This document shows positions 45,438 to 54,309 of a stretch of 64,000 nucleotides of DNA, in pieces. The notes below the pieces were generated by a model, which worked only from the letters and a program-made list of their open reading frames with translations, did no database searches and was not told the origin of the DNA. The position numbers and the translations under genes are program-made. This stretch comes from Allopontixanthobacter sediminis (lineage in GTDB: Bacteria; Pseudomonadota; Alphaproteobacteria; Sphingomonadales; Sphingomonadaceae), in NCBI RefSeq assembly GCF_009828115.1, contig NZ_WTYL01000002.1, forward strand, positions 558,001 through 622,000. Reading direction: 5' to 3'. Each line of letters starts with the position of its first letter. Within the stretch, counting starts at the first letter, position 1.

Positions 45438-46078
45438 GTGTATTGCTCGTGATGGCGCTGATGGTGACTGGCACTTATCAGCCAATTACCCAAGGTAGAA
45501 TGAACGAGTTTCCGTGGAAACATCTCCCAGCCCATGTGGTTGGTCACGCCCATGACAGTCATGACGGCCAGCACCAACCCCAGAACCGCAATATGCACCG
45601 GGATCACGAACACCAGCAGCGGAATTACGAACGCGCCAGTCAGTGCTTCCAACGGATGGAAACTCATGGCCGCCCAGGCGGTGGGCGGGCGGCTGGCGTG
45701 ATGGACCGCATGCGCCGCGCGAAAAATCCGGGGCCGGTGCATCCACCGGTGGGTCCAGTAAAACCACGTATCATGCGCGAACAGGTAAATCAGCAGGCTC
45801 AGCGGCAGGTACCACAGGGGAAATTGCTGCCACTCTGTGTAGATGAGCGTCCACCCGCGTTCCTGCCAGCCCCATGCGGCGATACCCGCTGGCACCCCGT
45901 AGATCGCCGCGGATAGCAGCGACCAGCGGATTTCCTTGCGGATCTGCGGTCCTAGCCCGGCGTGATGCCCGGGGAGCACGCGCTCCGTCGCCCAGGCGAA
46001 CAGCCCGCTCGTCAGCACATAGCGGATCGCTACGATTGCCGTCATCGCCAGGGCGGAAATGATTATCGCCATTACCAT
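45347..46078 (-). CDS. Fatty acid hydroxylase/sterol desaturase family
   Basis: A 243-residue integral membrane di-iron enzyme. The three histidine clusters are HDTWFYWTHRWMH, HAVHHAS and the final SHHQRHHEQY. The family includes sterol desaturases, plasmalogen and ceramide hydroxylases, and the carotenoid 2-hydroxylase CrtG, so the substrate, a membrane lipid or carotenoid, is not decided. ATG 46078 has GAGGCGCG upstream. The stop lies within the DUF2141 gene's start region. Confidence 0.88.
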   Translation of the reverse strand: MVMAIIISALAMTAIVAIRYVLTSGLFAWATERVLPGHHAGLGPQIRKEIRWSLLSAAIYGVPAGIAAWGWQERGWTLIYTEWQQFPLWYLPLSLLIYLFAHDTWFYWTHRWMHRPRIFRAAHAVHHASRPPTAWAAMSFHPLEALTGAFVIPLLVFVIPVHIAVLGLVLAVMTVMGVTNHMGWEMFPRKLVHSTLGNWLISASHHQRHHEQYTCNYGLYFRFWDKVCGTDRGLSQEFSAPER

Positions 46079-46163
46079 CGCGCCTCTATGGCCCAATGCT
46101 ATCGGTGGATACAGCGGAAATCTGTGCGGTGCGGATCGCGAGAACTCGGCAAGAGCAAGCCGA

Positions 46164-46667
46164 TCAGTCGATTCTTCCCCACGGCGCGCAATCGGGATCG
46201 ATAGACGTCAACTGGCGGCGGAGCGCAGCCCGCGCCAACCGCTCGACCTCTACCTTGCGGCGGGCGGCGGCCAGCGGGTGCGAGGGAGCCGGACGAATGA
46301 TTTCCGCGTCATACCCGTCAGCTACGATAACCCCGCAGCAATCGGGTTGGAAGTCTGGCCCGTCCAGTGGTGTTCGGTCCAGCCCGGGCGGGACACCCCA
46401 ATAGAACCGGTCGCAATAGTCGAGATAATCGGGCCATTTCCCGTCACCCAGCAAATCGCCGCGACTGACCTTGATTTCGACGATCACCACCCGGCCCTTG
46501 GGATCGATCCCCATCAGATCAGCCCGCCGGCCATTCCGCAGCACCATTTCCGGCAGACACCAGATATCGTTACGGGCAAACAGGCGGCAAATCCCGCGAA
46601 CCACCGCGCGCGCTTCCCCGGTCATTGCAGGGGCGAGAGAATCAAGGACAGGAGCTTGCAAGGTCAT
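46164..46667 (-). CDS. mmcB: MmcB-family DNA repair protein
   Basis: A 167-residue PD-(D/E)XK-fold protein. Typical stretches are CRLFARNDIWCLPEMVLRNGRRADLMGID, the catalytic VVIVEIKVSRGDLLGDGKWPDYLDYCDRFYW (Glu-x-Lys) and GVIVADGYDAEIIR. MmcB was found in Caulobacter as an SOS-induced protein of mitomycin C repair. I could not identify a LexA box upstream. A 64-base gap separates it from the small hypothetical gene. Confidence 0.93.
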   Translation of the reverse strand: MTLQAPVLDSLAPAMTGEARAVVRGICRLFARNDIWCLPEMVLRNGRRADLMGIDPKGRVVIVEIKVSRGDLLGDGKWPDYLDYCDRFYWGVPPGLDRTPLDGPDFQPDCCGVIVADGYDAEIIRPAPSHPLAAARRKVEVERLARAALRRQLTSIDPDCAPWGRID

Positions 46668-46730
46668 GCCCCGTTCTGGAACAGAGCAAGAACTTGGTCA
46701 AGCTGCTTTAGGGTTGATTCCAGCGCCGGG

Positions 46731-47120
46731 TTACTGGTGCGGGAGGATCTTCAGCACCGCATCGCGGGCATGGACGAACTCGCTCCACAAGGCATGGGCG
46801 GCGGCCGAAGGCTCCCGGTTTTCCGCATGCACGGCAAGTAATGCGGTCAGGCCCGATTGCATGAATGCCGCGATATCACTGAGCGCGCTTTTTGCCAGCT
46901 CCGCCTTCCAGGGAGGCGCTGCTGCGAGCAGCGAGGCGAAGTTTGCAGCACCGCAGGGTGCATCTTCCGGCGGCAAGTGCGCGAGCCCGGCGACCGCACC
47001 GGCCGCGGTATGCAATGCGTCCCAATGCCGCGCTGCCGATTCGGCAAGCGCGGTACCGGGCGTGCCGGCGATCCCCGGTTTCGGTTCGTCAGGGTGAAAA
47101 TCGGAAGTGTGGATGCTCAT
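46731..47120 (-). CDS. Small hypothetical protein
   Basis: A 129-residue Ala-rich helical protein (HWDALHTAAGAVAGLAHLPPE, WKAELAKSALSDIAAFMQSGLTALLAVHAENREPSAAA, LWSEFVHARDAVLKIL) with no signal peptide. Start ATG 47120; the frame's upstream part is a shadow. No family recognised. It is on the same strand as mmcB and the tRNA gene follows on the other side. Confidence 0.65.
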   Translation of the reverse strand: MSIHTSDFHPDEPKPGIAGTPGTALAESAARHWDALHTAAGAVAGLAHLPPEDAPCGAANFASLLAAAPPWKAELAKSALSDIAAFMQSGLTALLAVHAENREPSAAAHALWSEFVHARDAVLKILPHQ

Positions 47121-47283
47121 GGTCCAGCGATCCTTACGGCAGACCGCTTGCCAAATCGCTAATGCGCGGGGGTTGTGGCAGCGGGCAGACAACATTGTGC
47201 TTCCAAGCAGCCAGACCCTTTGCTAAGCGCGCCCCTGTCCACACCGCTGGCTGCACTGGTTGCACGGCAACGGTGAAGCATCG

Positions 47284-47360
<77 letters not shown>

Positions 47361-47712
47361 TCATTTCAATGACTTACAGTGAATTTGGCTGACTTCGATT
47401 CATGATTCCGGTGCAAGTCCGGTGTTGCTCATGAGAACGCGCCGGGAATCATCGCCTCGATCCGATCGATCAGCCTCGGTCGCCGGGAGTGCACGGCTGG
47501 TGTAAAGGGCATGATTGGCCGATGCGTACTTATCCGATTTATTTGGTTGCACGTGACCCTAGGGCAGGGCCTCGACTTTTTGAGTGAGCCTCCACCGATT
47601 TTAGCCTGGTGAACAAGTTGCATAATATCGCCGCGAGCCTCGCCCATGTGGCGGTGGTACTCCTCACCTCCCGCCAGCACAGTTCATTCCGTGCATTCAG
47701 TGCCTGCGGCAA
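47361..47712. other. 352-base gap after tRNA-Arg
   Basis: No gene is supported. The region contains a short direct match to a 'GGTGCAAGTCC' tract, several short frames without coding character, and the 3' end region of lysA. It is visibly less GC-rich than the sequence before the tRNA and could hold an attachment-site remnant, but no copy of the tRNA 3' end was found within the window. Confidence 0.5.
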
Positions 47713-48978
47713 TTATCGGAGCCAAGGCGGCAAGGGAGGGGTCACCAAGTAGGACTGGATGGTTTCTCTTTCCCTCACGATCGCCCAATCTTCTCCATTT
47801 ATCATGACTTCAGAAATCAAGGGGCGTGAATTATAGGAGGAGGCCATTGTTGCCGCATAAGCGCCTGCCTGACCGATCACGACCAGGCTTCCTGCGTCTA
47901 CCTGGTCGATGATCCTGCCCAATGCGAATGTGTCGCCTGTCTCGCAAACTGGGCCGACAATATCGGCCGTCATTTGCTGCCCGGTTGGGTTAACGGCATT
48001 GATTGCGTGCCACGCGTCATAAAGCGCTGGCCGCATCAAGTCGTTCATCCCGGCGTCCAGAACCACAAAAGGATGCACGGCACCTGCCTTTACGCGAATG
48101 ACCCTAGTGAGGAGGACCCCGGCGCTTCCGACCAGCAAGCGCCCGGGTTCAACGATTAGCCGGACACCCCAGCAGGCGGACACTCGCCTGATCATGGCAC
48201 CATAATCGGCCGGGCTAGGGGCAAGCGCGTCTCGCGGGTCATAATTGATCCCTAACCCGCCACCCAGATCGACTGTCGCGATTTCATGACCGCGATCCCG
48301 CAACCCTGAGACCAGATCTCCGATTTTTGTGAACGCAGTTTCCAGCACGGAGAGATTGGTCAGCTGGCTCCCGATATGCACCGCAACTCCGCGCAGGTCC
48401 AAACCTGGAAACGCATCAAGTCTGCCAAAGATGTCGAGTGCCTCAGCCATCGAGATGCCAAACTTGTTTCGTGCGGCTCCGGTCGAAATTTTCGGGTGGG
48501 AGCCCGCTTCGACATCCGGATTGATCCGGATCGCCGCAGGCGCACGTTTGTCAGCGGCTTGCGCAACTTGCGAGAGCATCTCGGCTTCTTCGGCGGATTC
48601 AATATTGAACTGGTACAGGCCGCCATCGAGCGCGGCGGCCATTTCATCTGCGGTCTTTCCCACGCCGGAGAAGACGATTTTCTCAGGCGCAATCCCGGCG
48701 GCTCGCGCCCGGACATATTCACCGATGGACACGACGTCTGCGCCGAGCCCTTCGGCAGCGAAGGTTGTGAGAATCGCGGCATTCGGGTTGGCCTTCACGG
48801 CGTATGCGATAAGCGGTTCGCCCGTTGGCGCCAGAGCTTCCCTCAACGCGAGCACCTGATTTCTCATGCTGGCGGTCGAGTAAACGTAGGCGGGCGTGCC
48901 AACCTGTTCGGCGATCAACGGCAGCGGGACCCGTTCGCAATGCATCACACCGTTATGAAGCCTGAACTGACTCCTCAT
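47713..48978 (-). CDS. lysA: Diaminopimelate decarboxylase
   Basis: A 421-residue PLP-dependent enzyme that converts meso-diaminopimelate to L-lysine. The PLP lysine lies in IAYAVKANPNAAIL (about 62), the glycine-rich phosphate site is VDLGGGLGINYD, and PVCETGDTFALGR provides the catalytic Cys-Glu pair. Length is standard. The base composition is less GC-rich than the core genes. Placed at the edge of a murein-catabolic cluster, it may serve to recycle diaminopimelate rather than for biosynthesis; if no other lysA exists it does both. Its start ATG 48978 faces the ampG-like gene. Confidence 0.93.
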   Translation of the reverse strand: MRSQFRLHNGVMHCERVPLPLIAEQVGTPAYVYSTASMRNQVLALREALAPTGEPLIAYAVKANPNAAILTTFAAEGLGADVVSIGEYVRARAAGIAPEKIVFSGVGKTADEMAAALDGGLYQFNIESAEEAEMLSQVAQAADKRAPAAIRINPDVEAGSHPKISTGAARNKFGISMAEALDIFGRLDAFPGLDLRGVAVHIGSQLTNLSVLETAFTKIGDLVSGLRDRGHEIATVDLGGGLGINYDPRDALAPSPADYGAMIRRVSACWGVRLIVEPGRLLVGSAGVLLTRVIRVKAGAVHPFVVLDAGMNDLMRPALYDAWHAINAVNPTGQQMTADIVGPVCETGDTFALGRIIDQVDAGSLVVIGQAGAYAATMASSYNSRPLISEVMINGEDWAIVRERETIQSYLVTPPLPPWLR

Positions 48979-49514
48979 TGGTACTCGCCTCGATTATGGA
49001 TCCTTGGCCACTTGTGCCGCAACAACGAGCTGGGACATTTGCGATCCGGGGATGTCTGTCTGCTGGTTTGCGAACCGGCCGACTTTACGGCAAGCTTGCT
49101 CGCGGTCACTCATTTTGGGCAGTGTTTTAAGGCCGTGACCTATAACCTGCGGTATAGTTTTCGAGATCCCCTGATGTTGATGTGACGATTGTGAAGCGTC
49201 CCATCATGGCGCCTCCTGTTCTGTAATGCGTTGGACAGAAGCTTTACTTCTGTCATCCTGATAAGCTTATAAAACAGTATCTTGACTGATATTCGGTTTC
49301 GTCAAACTGTGTAGGCGAAGGTGGTGTCATGTTTTGGCAAAGTGGCACAACCAGGAGGGGGGGCGCGCGCTTCGTAGCTTTAGGGCCACGGCTCCGATAT
49401 TGGTGGGCATGGCCCTTGTTACGGGCCAAACATACCTACGATCGCCGAGGACTGAACTGATCTTTTTGGTGTGATCCACAGCAAGGCAAGACATCATTGA
49501 TAAGTGAAGCCACA
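48979..49514. other. 536-base divergent gap lysA / ampG-like
   Basis: The largest non-coding region in the window. It must contain the promoters of both genes. A perfect inverted repeat ACAGAAG-CTTTA-CTTCTGT lies at 49235-49253; AT-rich tracts surround it. Short frames here show no coding character. No tRNA, no known riboswitch. Confidence 0.55.
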
Positions 49515-51212
49515 ATGGAGGAAAAGCGGTCAGCCTGGCGCGTGCTTGGACTTGCTCTGTCCAATCGCAAAACAGGTTTTATGCTGCTGTTCGGCTTTGC
49601 CAGTGGATTACCTTTCGCCTTGTTTCTGGGGACGCTTTACGCCTGGCTGACCGAAGCCAAGGTTGAACTTGAAACGATGGGCGTCTTCTCTCTCATCGGA
49701 CTGGCCTATGCTTTCCAGTTTTTGTGGTCGCCGCTGATCGACAAGGTCGACATAGCCGGTTTCCGCCGGCTTGGGCGGCGCAAGCAGTGGATTGTGCCGG
49801 CGCAGCTCCTGATCGGCATCATTTTGCTACTGTTGAGTTTCAGTCACCCTTCCAACGAAAACATTGGCTGGTTTTCGCTTCTTGCGGGGATCGGCGCGCT
49901 TGCCTCGGCGACGCAGGATATCGCCATCAACGCCTGGCGTATCGATGTGGCAGACGAAGAGGCGACGATCGATATTCTCTCGACCATTTACCAGATGGGG
50001 TATCGCCTGGCCGCACTGGTTGGCGGCGCCTTTGGGCTCATTATTGCTGCCCGCATCGGTTGGCCATCCACGTATATGGTGATGGGTGCGATTCTTGTTG
50101 CGATCGGAATAGTCGGGCTGTGGGCACCGGACAATGACGCTCGAAAAGGTAGCCGCGAGGGCGTGTTGGACGACGAATTGCTCGATTTGCGCAAGGCTGG
50201 CGAATTGGAGCCAGCCATCCGTTGGCGGGCGCTTGCGATCGTGGCGCTACTGTGGGCTGGCGCCATCGGCGGCGTGCTTACCTTCATGTTCATGTCGCTG
50301 ACCTATGCGCCGGCAAACAGGCCCAACCCGATTGACTTCACAGTCAATTGGGGCCCGTGGATAATCGTGGCGACCGTCGTGGTGCCCGCTCTTGTCGCGG
50401 GTTGGCTGGCGGCACAGAAACACGGCGGGAAACATTTGCTGGCGGAAGATGCGCCGCCTAGCACCGGCGCGGCCTATGTGTTCGATCATTTGTATCGCGC
50501 GCTGCTGTTGCCGCTCATCGAATTCGTTGGGCGTTTGGGGTGGTCACTGGTCCTGATTATCTCCCTGGTTTTGACCTACCGGATTTGCGACGCGATCTGG
50601 GGCACTTTCGCTTATCCATTCTATCTCGGCGAGCTGGGATATACGAATGACGAGGTTGCCTTCGCATCGAAATTCTTCGGGGTGGGCGCGATCATTCTGG
50701 GACTCGCCATAGGCGGCTATATGCTGACGGTGCTGGGCCGGATGCTGACCCTGACTATAGGCGCGTTGCTGGCGGCGCTTACCAATTTGCTGTACGCCGA
50801 CTTGGCTATCGGCGGCGCGCGCATGCTGGCGCTAAGCGATGCGATCGGCTTTACCTGGGCGATCGAGCAACTGCCCGGAGGCAGTGCGAAGCTTGCCAAA
50901 TTAACGCTGACTATCGGGTTCGAAAATCTCGCGATCGGGGTTGCAGGTGCTGCGTTCATCGCTTGGCTGTCCTCAATTGTTTCCAAACAATATAGCGCGG
51001 TGCAATACGCCCTTTTATCGTCGCTCACCCTGTTGATCGGCACGCTCGGACGAGGGGCATTGGGCGAGATGATCGAAAATCAGGGATACTATGACGTCTT
51101 TGTCCTGACGACGCAGATCGGCTTCATTGCCGTGTTTTTGTGTCTGGTCGAATGGGCGCGGGTGGCGCGGAGAGATCGCAGATCGGGGTCGGCTTCACTC
51201 GCGGTGCAATAA
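49515..51212 (+). CDS. ampG: AmpG-family muropeptide permease (MFS)
   Basis: A 565-residue major-facilitator transporter of the AmpG type, which imports GlcNAc-anhydroMurNAc(-peptide) from periplasm to cytoplasm by proton symport. Features: GFASGLPFALFLGTLYAWLTEAKVELETMGVFSLIGLAYAFQFLWSPLIDKV at the start, the LGRRKQWIVPAQLLI loop, ASATQDIAINAWRIDV, and about 13-14 hydrophobic helices, more than the 12 of E. coli AmpG plus extras (491 residues). Start ATG 49515 chosen over TTG 49497. The context with nagA, murQ and lysA supports a muropeptide role. Confidence 0.9.
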   Translation: MEEKRSAWRVLGLALSNRKTGFMLLFGFASGLPFALFLGTLYAWLTEAKVELETMGVFSLIGLAYAFQFLWSPLIDKVDIAGFRRLGRRKQWIVPAQLLIGIILLLLSFSHPSNENIGWFSLLAGIGALASATQDIAINAWRIDVADEEATIDILSTIYQMGYRLAALVGGAFGLIIAARIGWPSTYMVMGAILVAIGIVGLWAPDNDARKGSREGVLDDELLDLRKAGELEPAIRWRALAIVALLWAGAIGGVLTFMFMSLTYAPANRPNPIDFTVNWGPWIIVATVVVPALVAGWLAAQKHGGKHLLAEDAPPSTGAAYVFDHLYRALLLPLIEFVGRLGWSLVLIISLVLTYRICDAIWGTFAYPFYLGELGYTNDEVAFASKFFGVGAIILGLAIGGYMLTVLGRMLTLTIGALLAALTNLLYADLAIGGARMLALSDAIGFTWAIEQLPGGSAKLAKLTLTIGFENLAIGVAGAAFIAWLSSIVSKQYSAVQYALLSSLTLLIGTLGRGALGEMIENQGYYDVFVLTTQIGFIAVFLCLVEWARVARRDRRSGSASLAVQ

Positions 51213-51298
51213 GCTTGGGTGTTTGCCGAACAAAGCGTCTGTCAAATCGCAAAAATGCACCGCCAAAACTGTGTTCTGCTAAGGCTAAGACGACTCGG

Positions 51299-51772
51299 CT
51301 AGCCCGGCTTTCTGAAAGCGACATCGCTGTAGTAATCGCCTCGCAGCAATCCTTCGCGCGGATAGGGCAGGCGGCAAACGGAATTCTTCTGGTTGCCGCC
51401 CAGCACGATCAGTTGGTCATCTTTGGCCTCAAGCAAAAACGACACGTGACCATAGGGACCGTCAAGGTTGCCGCTTTCAGCGCGTTTCCATACGACAATC
51501 GAACCAAGGCCGGGCTCGGGATCGTTGACACCCCAGTGGAACCAGTCCCGTGCCCAGGACGTGCCTGTCCCGGTCAAACCTGCTTCCATCATGCACCAGT
51601 TTGCGAATGCTGCGCACCATGCGGTTGCGTCATTGGAAAGTTCACTTTCGGTGAGGTCGGCGCAGGTCGCCAGATAGGCAAGAATGCGCTGGTTCGAACC
51701 GGTCTCCGCAACCCCGGCCGCTTCTTCCTGCAAGGCAACTTCGAGCCATAGGGGCATATTGCTCTCTTTCAT
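51299..51772 (-). CDS. CHAP-type amidase-like protein (TIGR02594)
   Basis: A 157-residue papain-fold protein of the TIGR02594 group. The catalytic Cys lies in TAWCAAFANWCM (Cys69 or so), the His in YGHVSFLLEA, and WARDWFHWGV is the typical following motif. Proteins of the group are amidases or endopeptidases of murein peptides. There is no signal peptide, so it would act in the cytoplasm on imported muropeptides. ATG 51772 overlaps the nagA stop (ATGA), tying it to the amino-sugar operon. Confidence 0.82.
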   Translation of the reverse strand: MKESNMPLWLEVALQEEAAGVAETGSNQRILAYLATCADLTESELSNDATAWCAAFANWCMMEAGLTGTGTSWARDWFHWGVNDPEPGLGSIVVWKRAESGNLDGPYGHVSFLLEAKDDQLIVLGGNQKNSVCRLPYPREGLLRGDYYSDVAFRKPG

Positions 51773-52929
51773 GTCGTGGACCCATCTGCTGGGCGGTATT
51801 CGACTCCGTCGATCCATGTGGCGCTGACAAAGCCGCTGGCATCCAGCAATGCGAAATTCGCACTCAGTCCGGGGCGGATTGCGCCAGATTTGTCGCTGAT
51901 GCCAAGGGCCGCTGCTGCATTGGCGGACGCCATCCGAATTGCACTTTCGATAGGGACGTTCATCATCAAGGATGCGTTTCGAACCGCCTGCGCCATGTTG
52001 AGATCAGCACCGGCAAGGGTTCCGTCAACCGAGACGCATTTGCCCCCGGTGGCCGTAATTGTTTGCCCGCCGAGGTCAAAGCTTTCGTTGGCCGAACCGA
52101 CGCTCGGCATGGCATCGGTGACCAGTACGATCCGCTCGGCACCCTTGGCTGCAAGCGCAATGCGCAGCATCGCAGGGTGCACATGATGGCCGTCGACAAT
52201 CATGCTGCACCAGGCCGAAGGGGAGCCGAGCGCGGCGCCGACTGCGCCTGGCGCCCTGCTTTCCATTACCGGCATCGCATTGAAAAGATGCGTGAATCCG
52301 GAAACTCCGCAGGCTAAAGCTGCGTCCATTTCTTCATAGGTGGCCGCTGTATGGCCAGCAGCAACGATCACGCCTCTCTCATTGAGCTTGCGGATCATGT
52401 CACACGCCACAAGTTCGGGCGCCAGCGTCACGAGTGTTTTGCCGTTCTTGAGCGAGGTAATGAGGTCAAGCGCGGCCTCGTCCAGCGTGCGAAATTTGCT
52501 GGCGTCGTGAATGCCCTTTTTGCGGGCATTCAGGAACGGCCCCTCCAGATGAATGCCGAGAATGCCGGGAACTCCAGCCGCGATTGCCTGGTCAACCGCC
52601 GCAATGGCGCGAGAAATAGTATCGAGATCATCGCTAATCAGGGTTGGAAGCAAACCTGTTGTCCCGAATGTGCGATGCGCTTCCGCGATTTTTCGTATGC
52701 CCTCCACGCTCGGCCGATCGTTAAGCAGCACACCGCCACCACCGTTAACCTGAAGGTCGATAAAGCCCGGCACCAGGTCACCGGTCAGTTTTGCTCGCAC
52801 GATGTCAACGGGGCAGTCTGCTGTTGAAATGATACTGACGATTTGTCCATCTTGGACAATGACACACGAGCCTTTGGCAAACCCTTCGTCAGTAAGCACG
52901 CGGTCGGCAAAAAGTGCGTAAGCGCTCAC
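51769..52929 (-). CDS. nagA: N-acetylglucosamine-6-phosphate deacetylase
   Basis: A 386-residue amidohydrolase that removes acetate from GlcNAc-6-phosphate. Motifs: GFIDLQVNGGGG, LGIHLEGPFLNARKKGIHD, VAAGHTAATYEEM, THLFNAMPVMESR, IVDGHHVHPAML and the catalytic Asp in VLVTDAMPSVG. It supplies glucosamine-6-phosphate to the adjacent SIS-type deaminase. GTG 52929 overlaps that gene's stop (GTGA), and its own stop overlaps the amidase-like gene. Confidence 0.95.
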   Translation of the reverse strand: MSAYALFADRVLTDEGFAKGSCVIVQDGQIVSIISTADCPVDIVRAKLTGDLVPGFIDLQVNGGGGVLLNDRPSVEGIRKIAEAHRTFGTTGLLPTLISDDLDTISRAIAAVDQAIAAGVPGILGIHLEGPFLNARKKGIHDASKFRTLDEAALDLITSLKNGKTLVTLAPELVACDMIRKLNERGVIVAAGHTAATYEEMDAALACGVSGFTHLFNAMPVMESRAPGAVGAALGSPSAWCSMIVDGHHVHPAMLRIALAAKGAERIVLVTDAMPSVGSANESFDLGGQTITATGGKCVSVDGTLAGADLNMAQAVRNASLMMNVPIESAIRMASANAAAALGISDKSGAIRPGLSANFALLDASGFVSATWIDGVEYRPADGSTT

Positions 52930-53987
52930 AATGTATCCGTAACCTTGCGCAAATGGGCAGGTCGATCAGGATCAAGACCCCGCGCCACGCTAATCTGCGC
53001 GGCCATTCTGTAAAAGCTCTGGATCATGCAAATCGCCGAAACCTCCGCGCGGACATGCGCCACTGTCGGTAGCTGCACCGTTCCGGGATAGCTGGCACCG
53101 GCGACGATCACCTGTGCACCGCGCCCGACAAAGTCATCGACAAGAGAGCAGAACCCGGTTGATGCCCTGTCCCCCGGTATGAACAGCAATACGGGGAAAT
53201 CCTTTTTTACCAACTCCATGGGCCCATGCCGAACTTCCGCTTCACTAAACGCTTCGGCATGAATGCCGCAGGTTTCCTTCAGCTTTAATGCGGCCTCTTG
53301 CGCAATGCCAAATGTGGGGCCCCGGCCGATGATGTACATATTGCGCGCCTGCGTCAGCGTCGCAGTGCCTTCGCTCCAGTCCATTGCCCAAGCTTCGGTG
53401 AGCAGGTTCGGCGTTCGAGACGCAGCTTCCAGCAACCCTGATTCTTTCGCCCATGAGCCCACCAGCATCAACACCGTGAATAGCGATGCAATATAGGTCT
53501 TGGTCGCTGCAATGCTCGTTTCAGTTCCTGCAAGCAGGGGGATCGTGACATCGGCGATGTCTGCAAGCGGCGAACATTCGTCGTTCACGATTGCGCAGAC
53601 CAACGCCCCAGAAACCTTCGCTGCATCTGCCGAGAGCAAGATGTCCGAACTTCGGCCGGACTGCGAGATAACGAGGAATAGCGTTCGCTCTAAACCTGCC
53701 AGCTCAACTTCATATATCGAACTTGTTGATGGTGAATGCGACATCACGGGCAGGCGGATCACCGTCTCGATCAAATGCTTCGCGTAGCTGGCCGCATGGT
53801 CCGAACTCCCACGGCCGCAGGTTGCTACCTGCATGGGGGCACACGCGTGCAATCTGTGCAGGACATGCTCGCCGCTGTCTGCCCACCAGGTAAGCTGCCG
53901 CCTCGTCACCTCGGCAGCCTCCGCCGCTTCTGCCACCATACTGATACGGCTTTGGTTCGCGTTGAGACGAGCGGACGACGGTAACAT
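52926..53987 (-). CDS. SIS-domain glucosamine-6-phosphate deaminase
   Basis: A 353-residue protein with two SIS (sugar isomerase) domains: CGRGSSDHAASYAKHLIET, VISQSGRSSDILLSADAAK, GTETSIAATKTYIASLF in the first, and RGPTFGIAQEAALKLKETCGIHAEAFSEAEVRHGPMELV in the second. It resembles the synthase half of GlmS without the glutaminase domain, the NagB-II/AgaS group. In this operon it most likely deaminates glucosamine-6-phosphate to fructose-6-phosphate. The frame opens at GTG 54017; ATG 53987 is used; ATG 53939 is also possible. Confidence 0.88.
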   Translation of the reverse strand: MLPSSARLNANQSRISMVAEAAEAAEVTRRQLTWWADSGEHVLHRLHACAPMQVATCGRGSSDHAASYAKHLIETVIRLPVMSHSPSTSSIYEVELAGLERTLFLVISQSGRSSDILLSADAAKVSGALVCAIVNDECSPLADIADVTIPLLAGTETSIAATKTYIASLFTVLMLVGSWAKESGLLEAASRTPNLLTEAWAMDWSEGTATLTQARNMYIIGRGPTFGIAQEAALKLKETCGIHAEAFSEAEVRHGPMELVKKDFPVLLFIPGDRASTGFCSLVDDFVGRGAQVIVAGASYPGTVQLPTVAHVRAEVSAICMIQSFYRMAAQISVARGLDPDRPAHLRKVTDTL

Positions 53988-53991
53988 GAGG

Positions 53992-54005
53992 TGGTTATAA
54001 TACCA
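53992..54005. promoter_or_regulatory. Candidate operator near SIS gene start
   Basis: TGGTTATAATACCA, a near-palindrome with one mismatched position pair, lies 5 bases upstream of the ATG of the minus-strand operon. It shares its ends with the perfect 14-base palindrome on the other side of the gap. Confidence 0.5.
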
Positions 54006-54234
54006 ATCTGGGTCCACCGCACGGAATTTTCTCCGGTTTCTGCTCGAAAATTGATGTCAGGTTAAACAGAATTGGATGAAGGGTATGTCAATTGGTCATA
54101 CCTTATCAACCATGTATCAGCCGCCGTAAATGCTGCATCATGAAGCAAACCCGCGATTGGCGTGGGTATGGCGCTGATCGGTCCTTTGCCGGACGTACGA
54201 AGTTGGCCGAATGATGCCCTATATGGAGCCGCAG

Positions 54235-54248
54235 TGGTATTAATACCA
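54235..54248. promoter_or_regulatory. Perfect palindrome, candidate GntR operator
   Basis: TGGTATTAATACCA, a perfect 14-base inverted repeat, lies 61 bases before the kinase start. HutC-type GntR regulators such as NagR/DasR bind sites with TGGT and ACCA half-sites (spacing differs), and a HutC-type gene is the third gene of the operon. Confidence 0.6.
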
Positions 54249-54309
54249 ATTGCGATCATTCGGACGGAGTGTTAGTCAGCAGCGACAACTACGGGACCGC
54301 TAGAACCAG

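Larger units (their letters stand above)
53988..54309. other. 322-base divergent control region
   Basis: The region between the nagA-side operon (minus) and the kinase-murQ-gntR operon (plus). It holds both palindromes with TGGT/ACCA ends, a TGGTCATACC partial site at 54093-54102, and AT-rich tracts suited to two promoters. No coding frame is supported. Confidence 0.6.

Noticed and set aside
47400-47450. Cobalamin-riboswitch-like tract GGTGCAAGTCC
   Set aside because: Only a short resemblance; the other conserved boxes of the B12 element are missing and no B12 gene follows.
47429-47680. 83-residue minus-strand frame after the tRNA
   Set aside because: No ribosome site, no family, odd composition; treated as non-coding.
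49327-49515. 62-residue minus-strand frame in the lysA/ampG gap
   Set aside because: No coding character, and it overlaps the probable ampG promoter.
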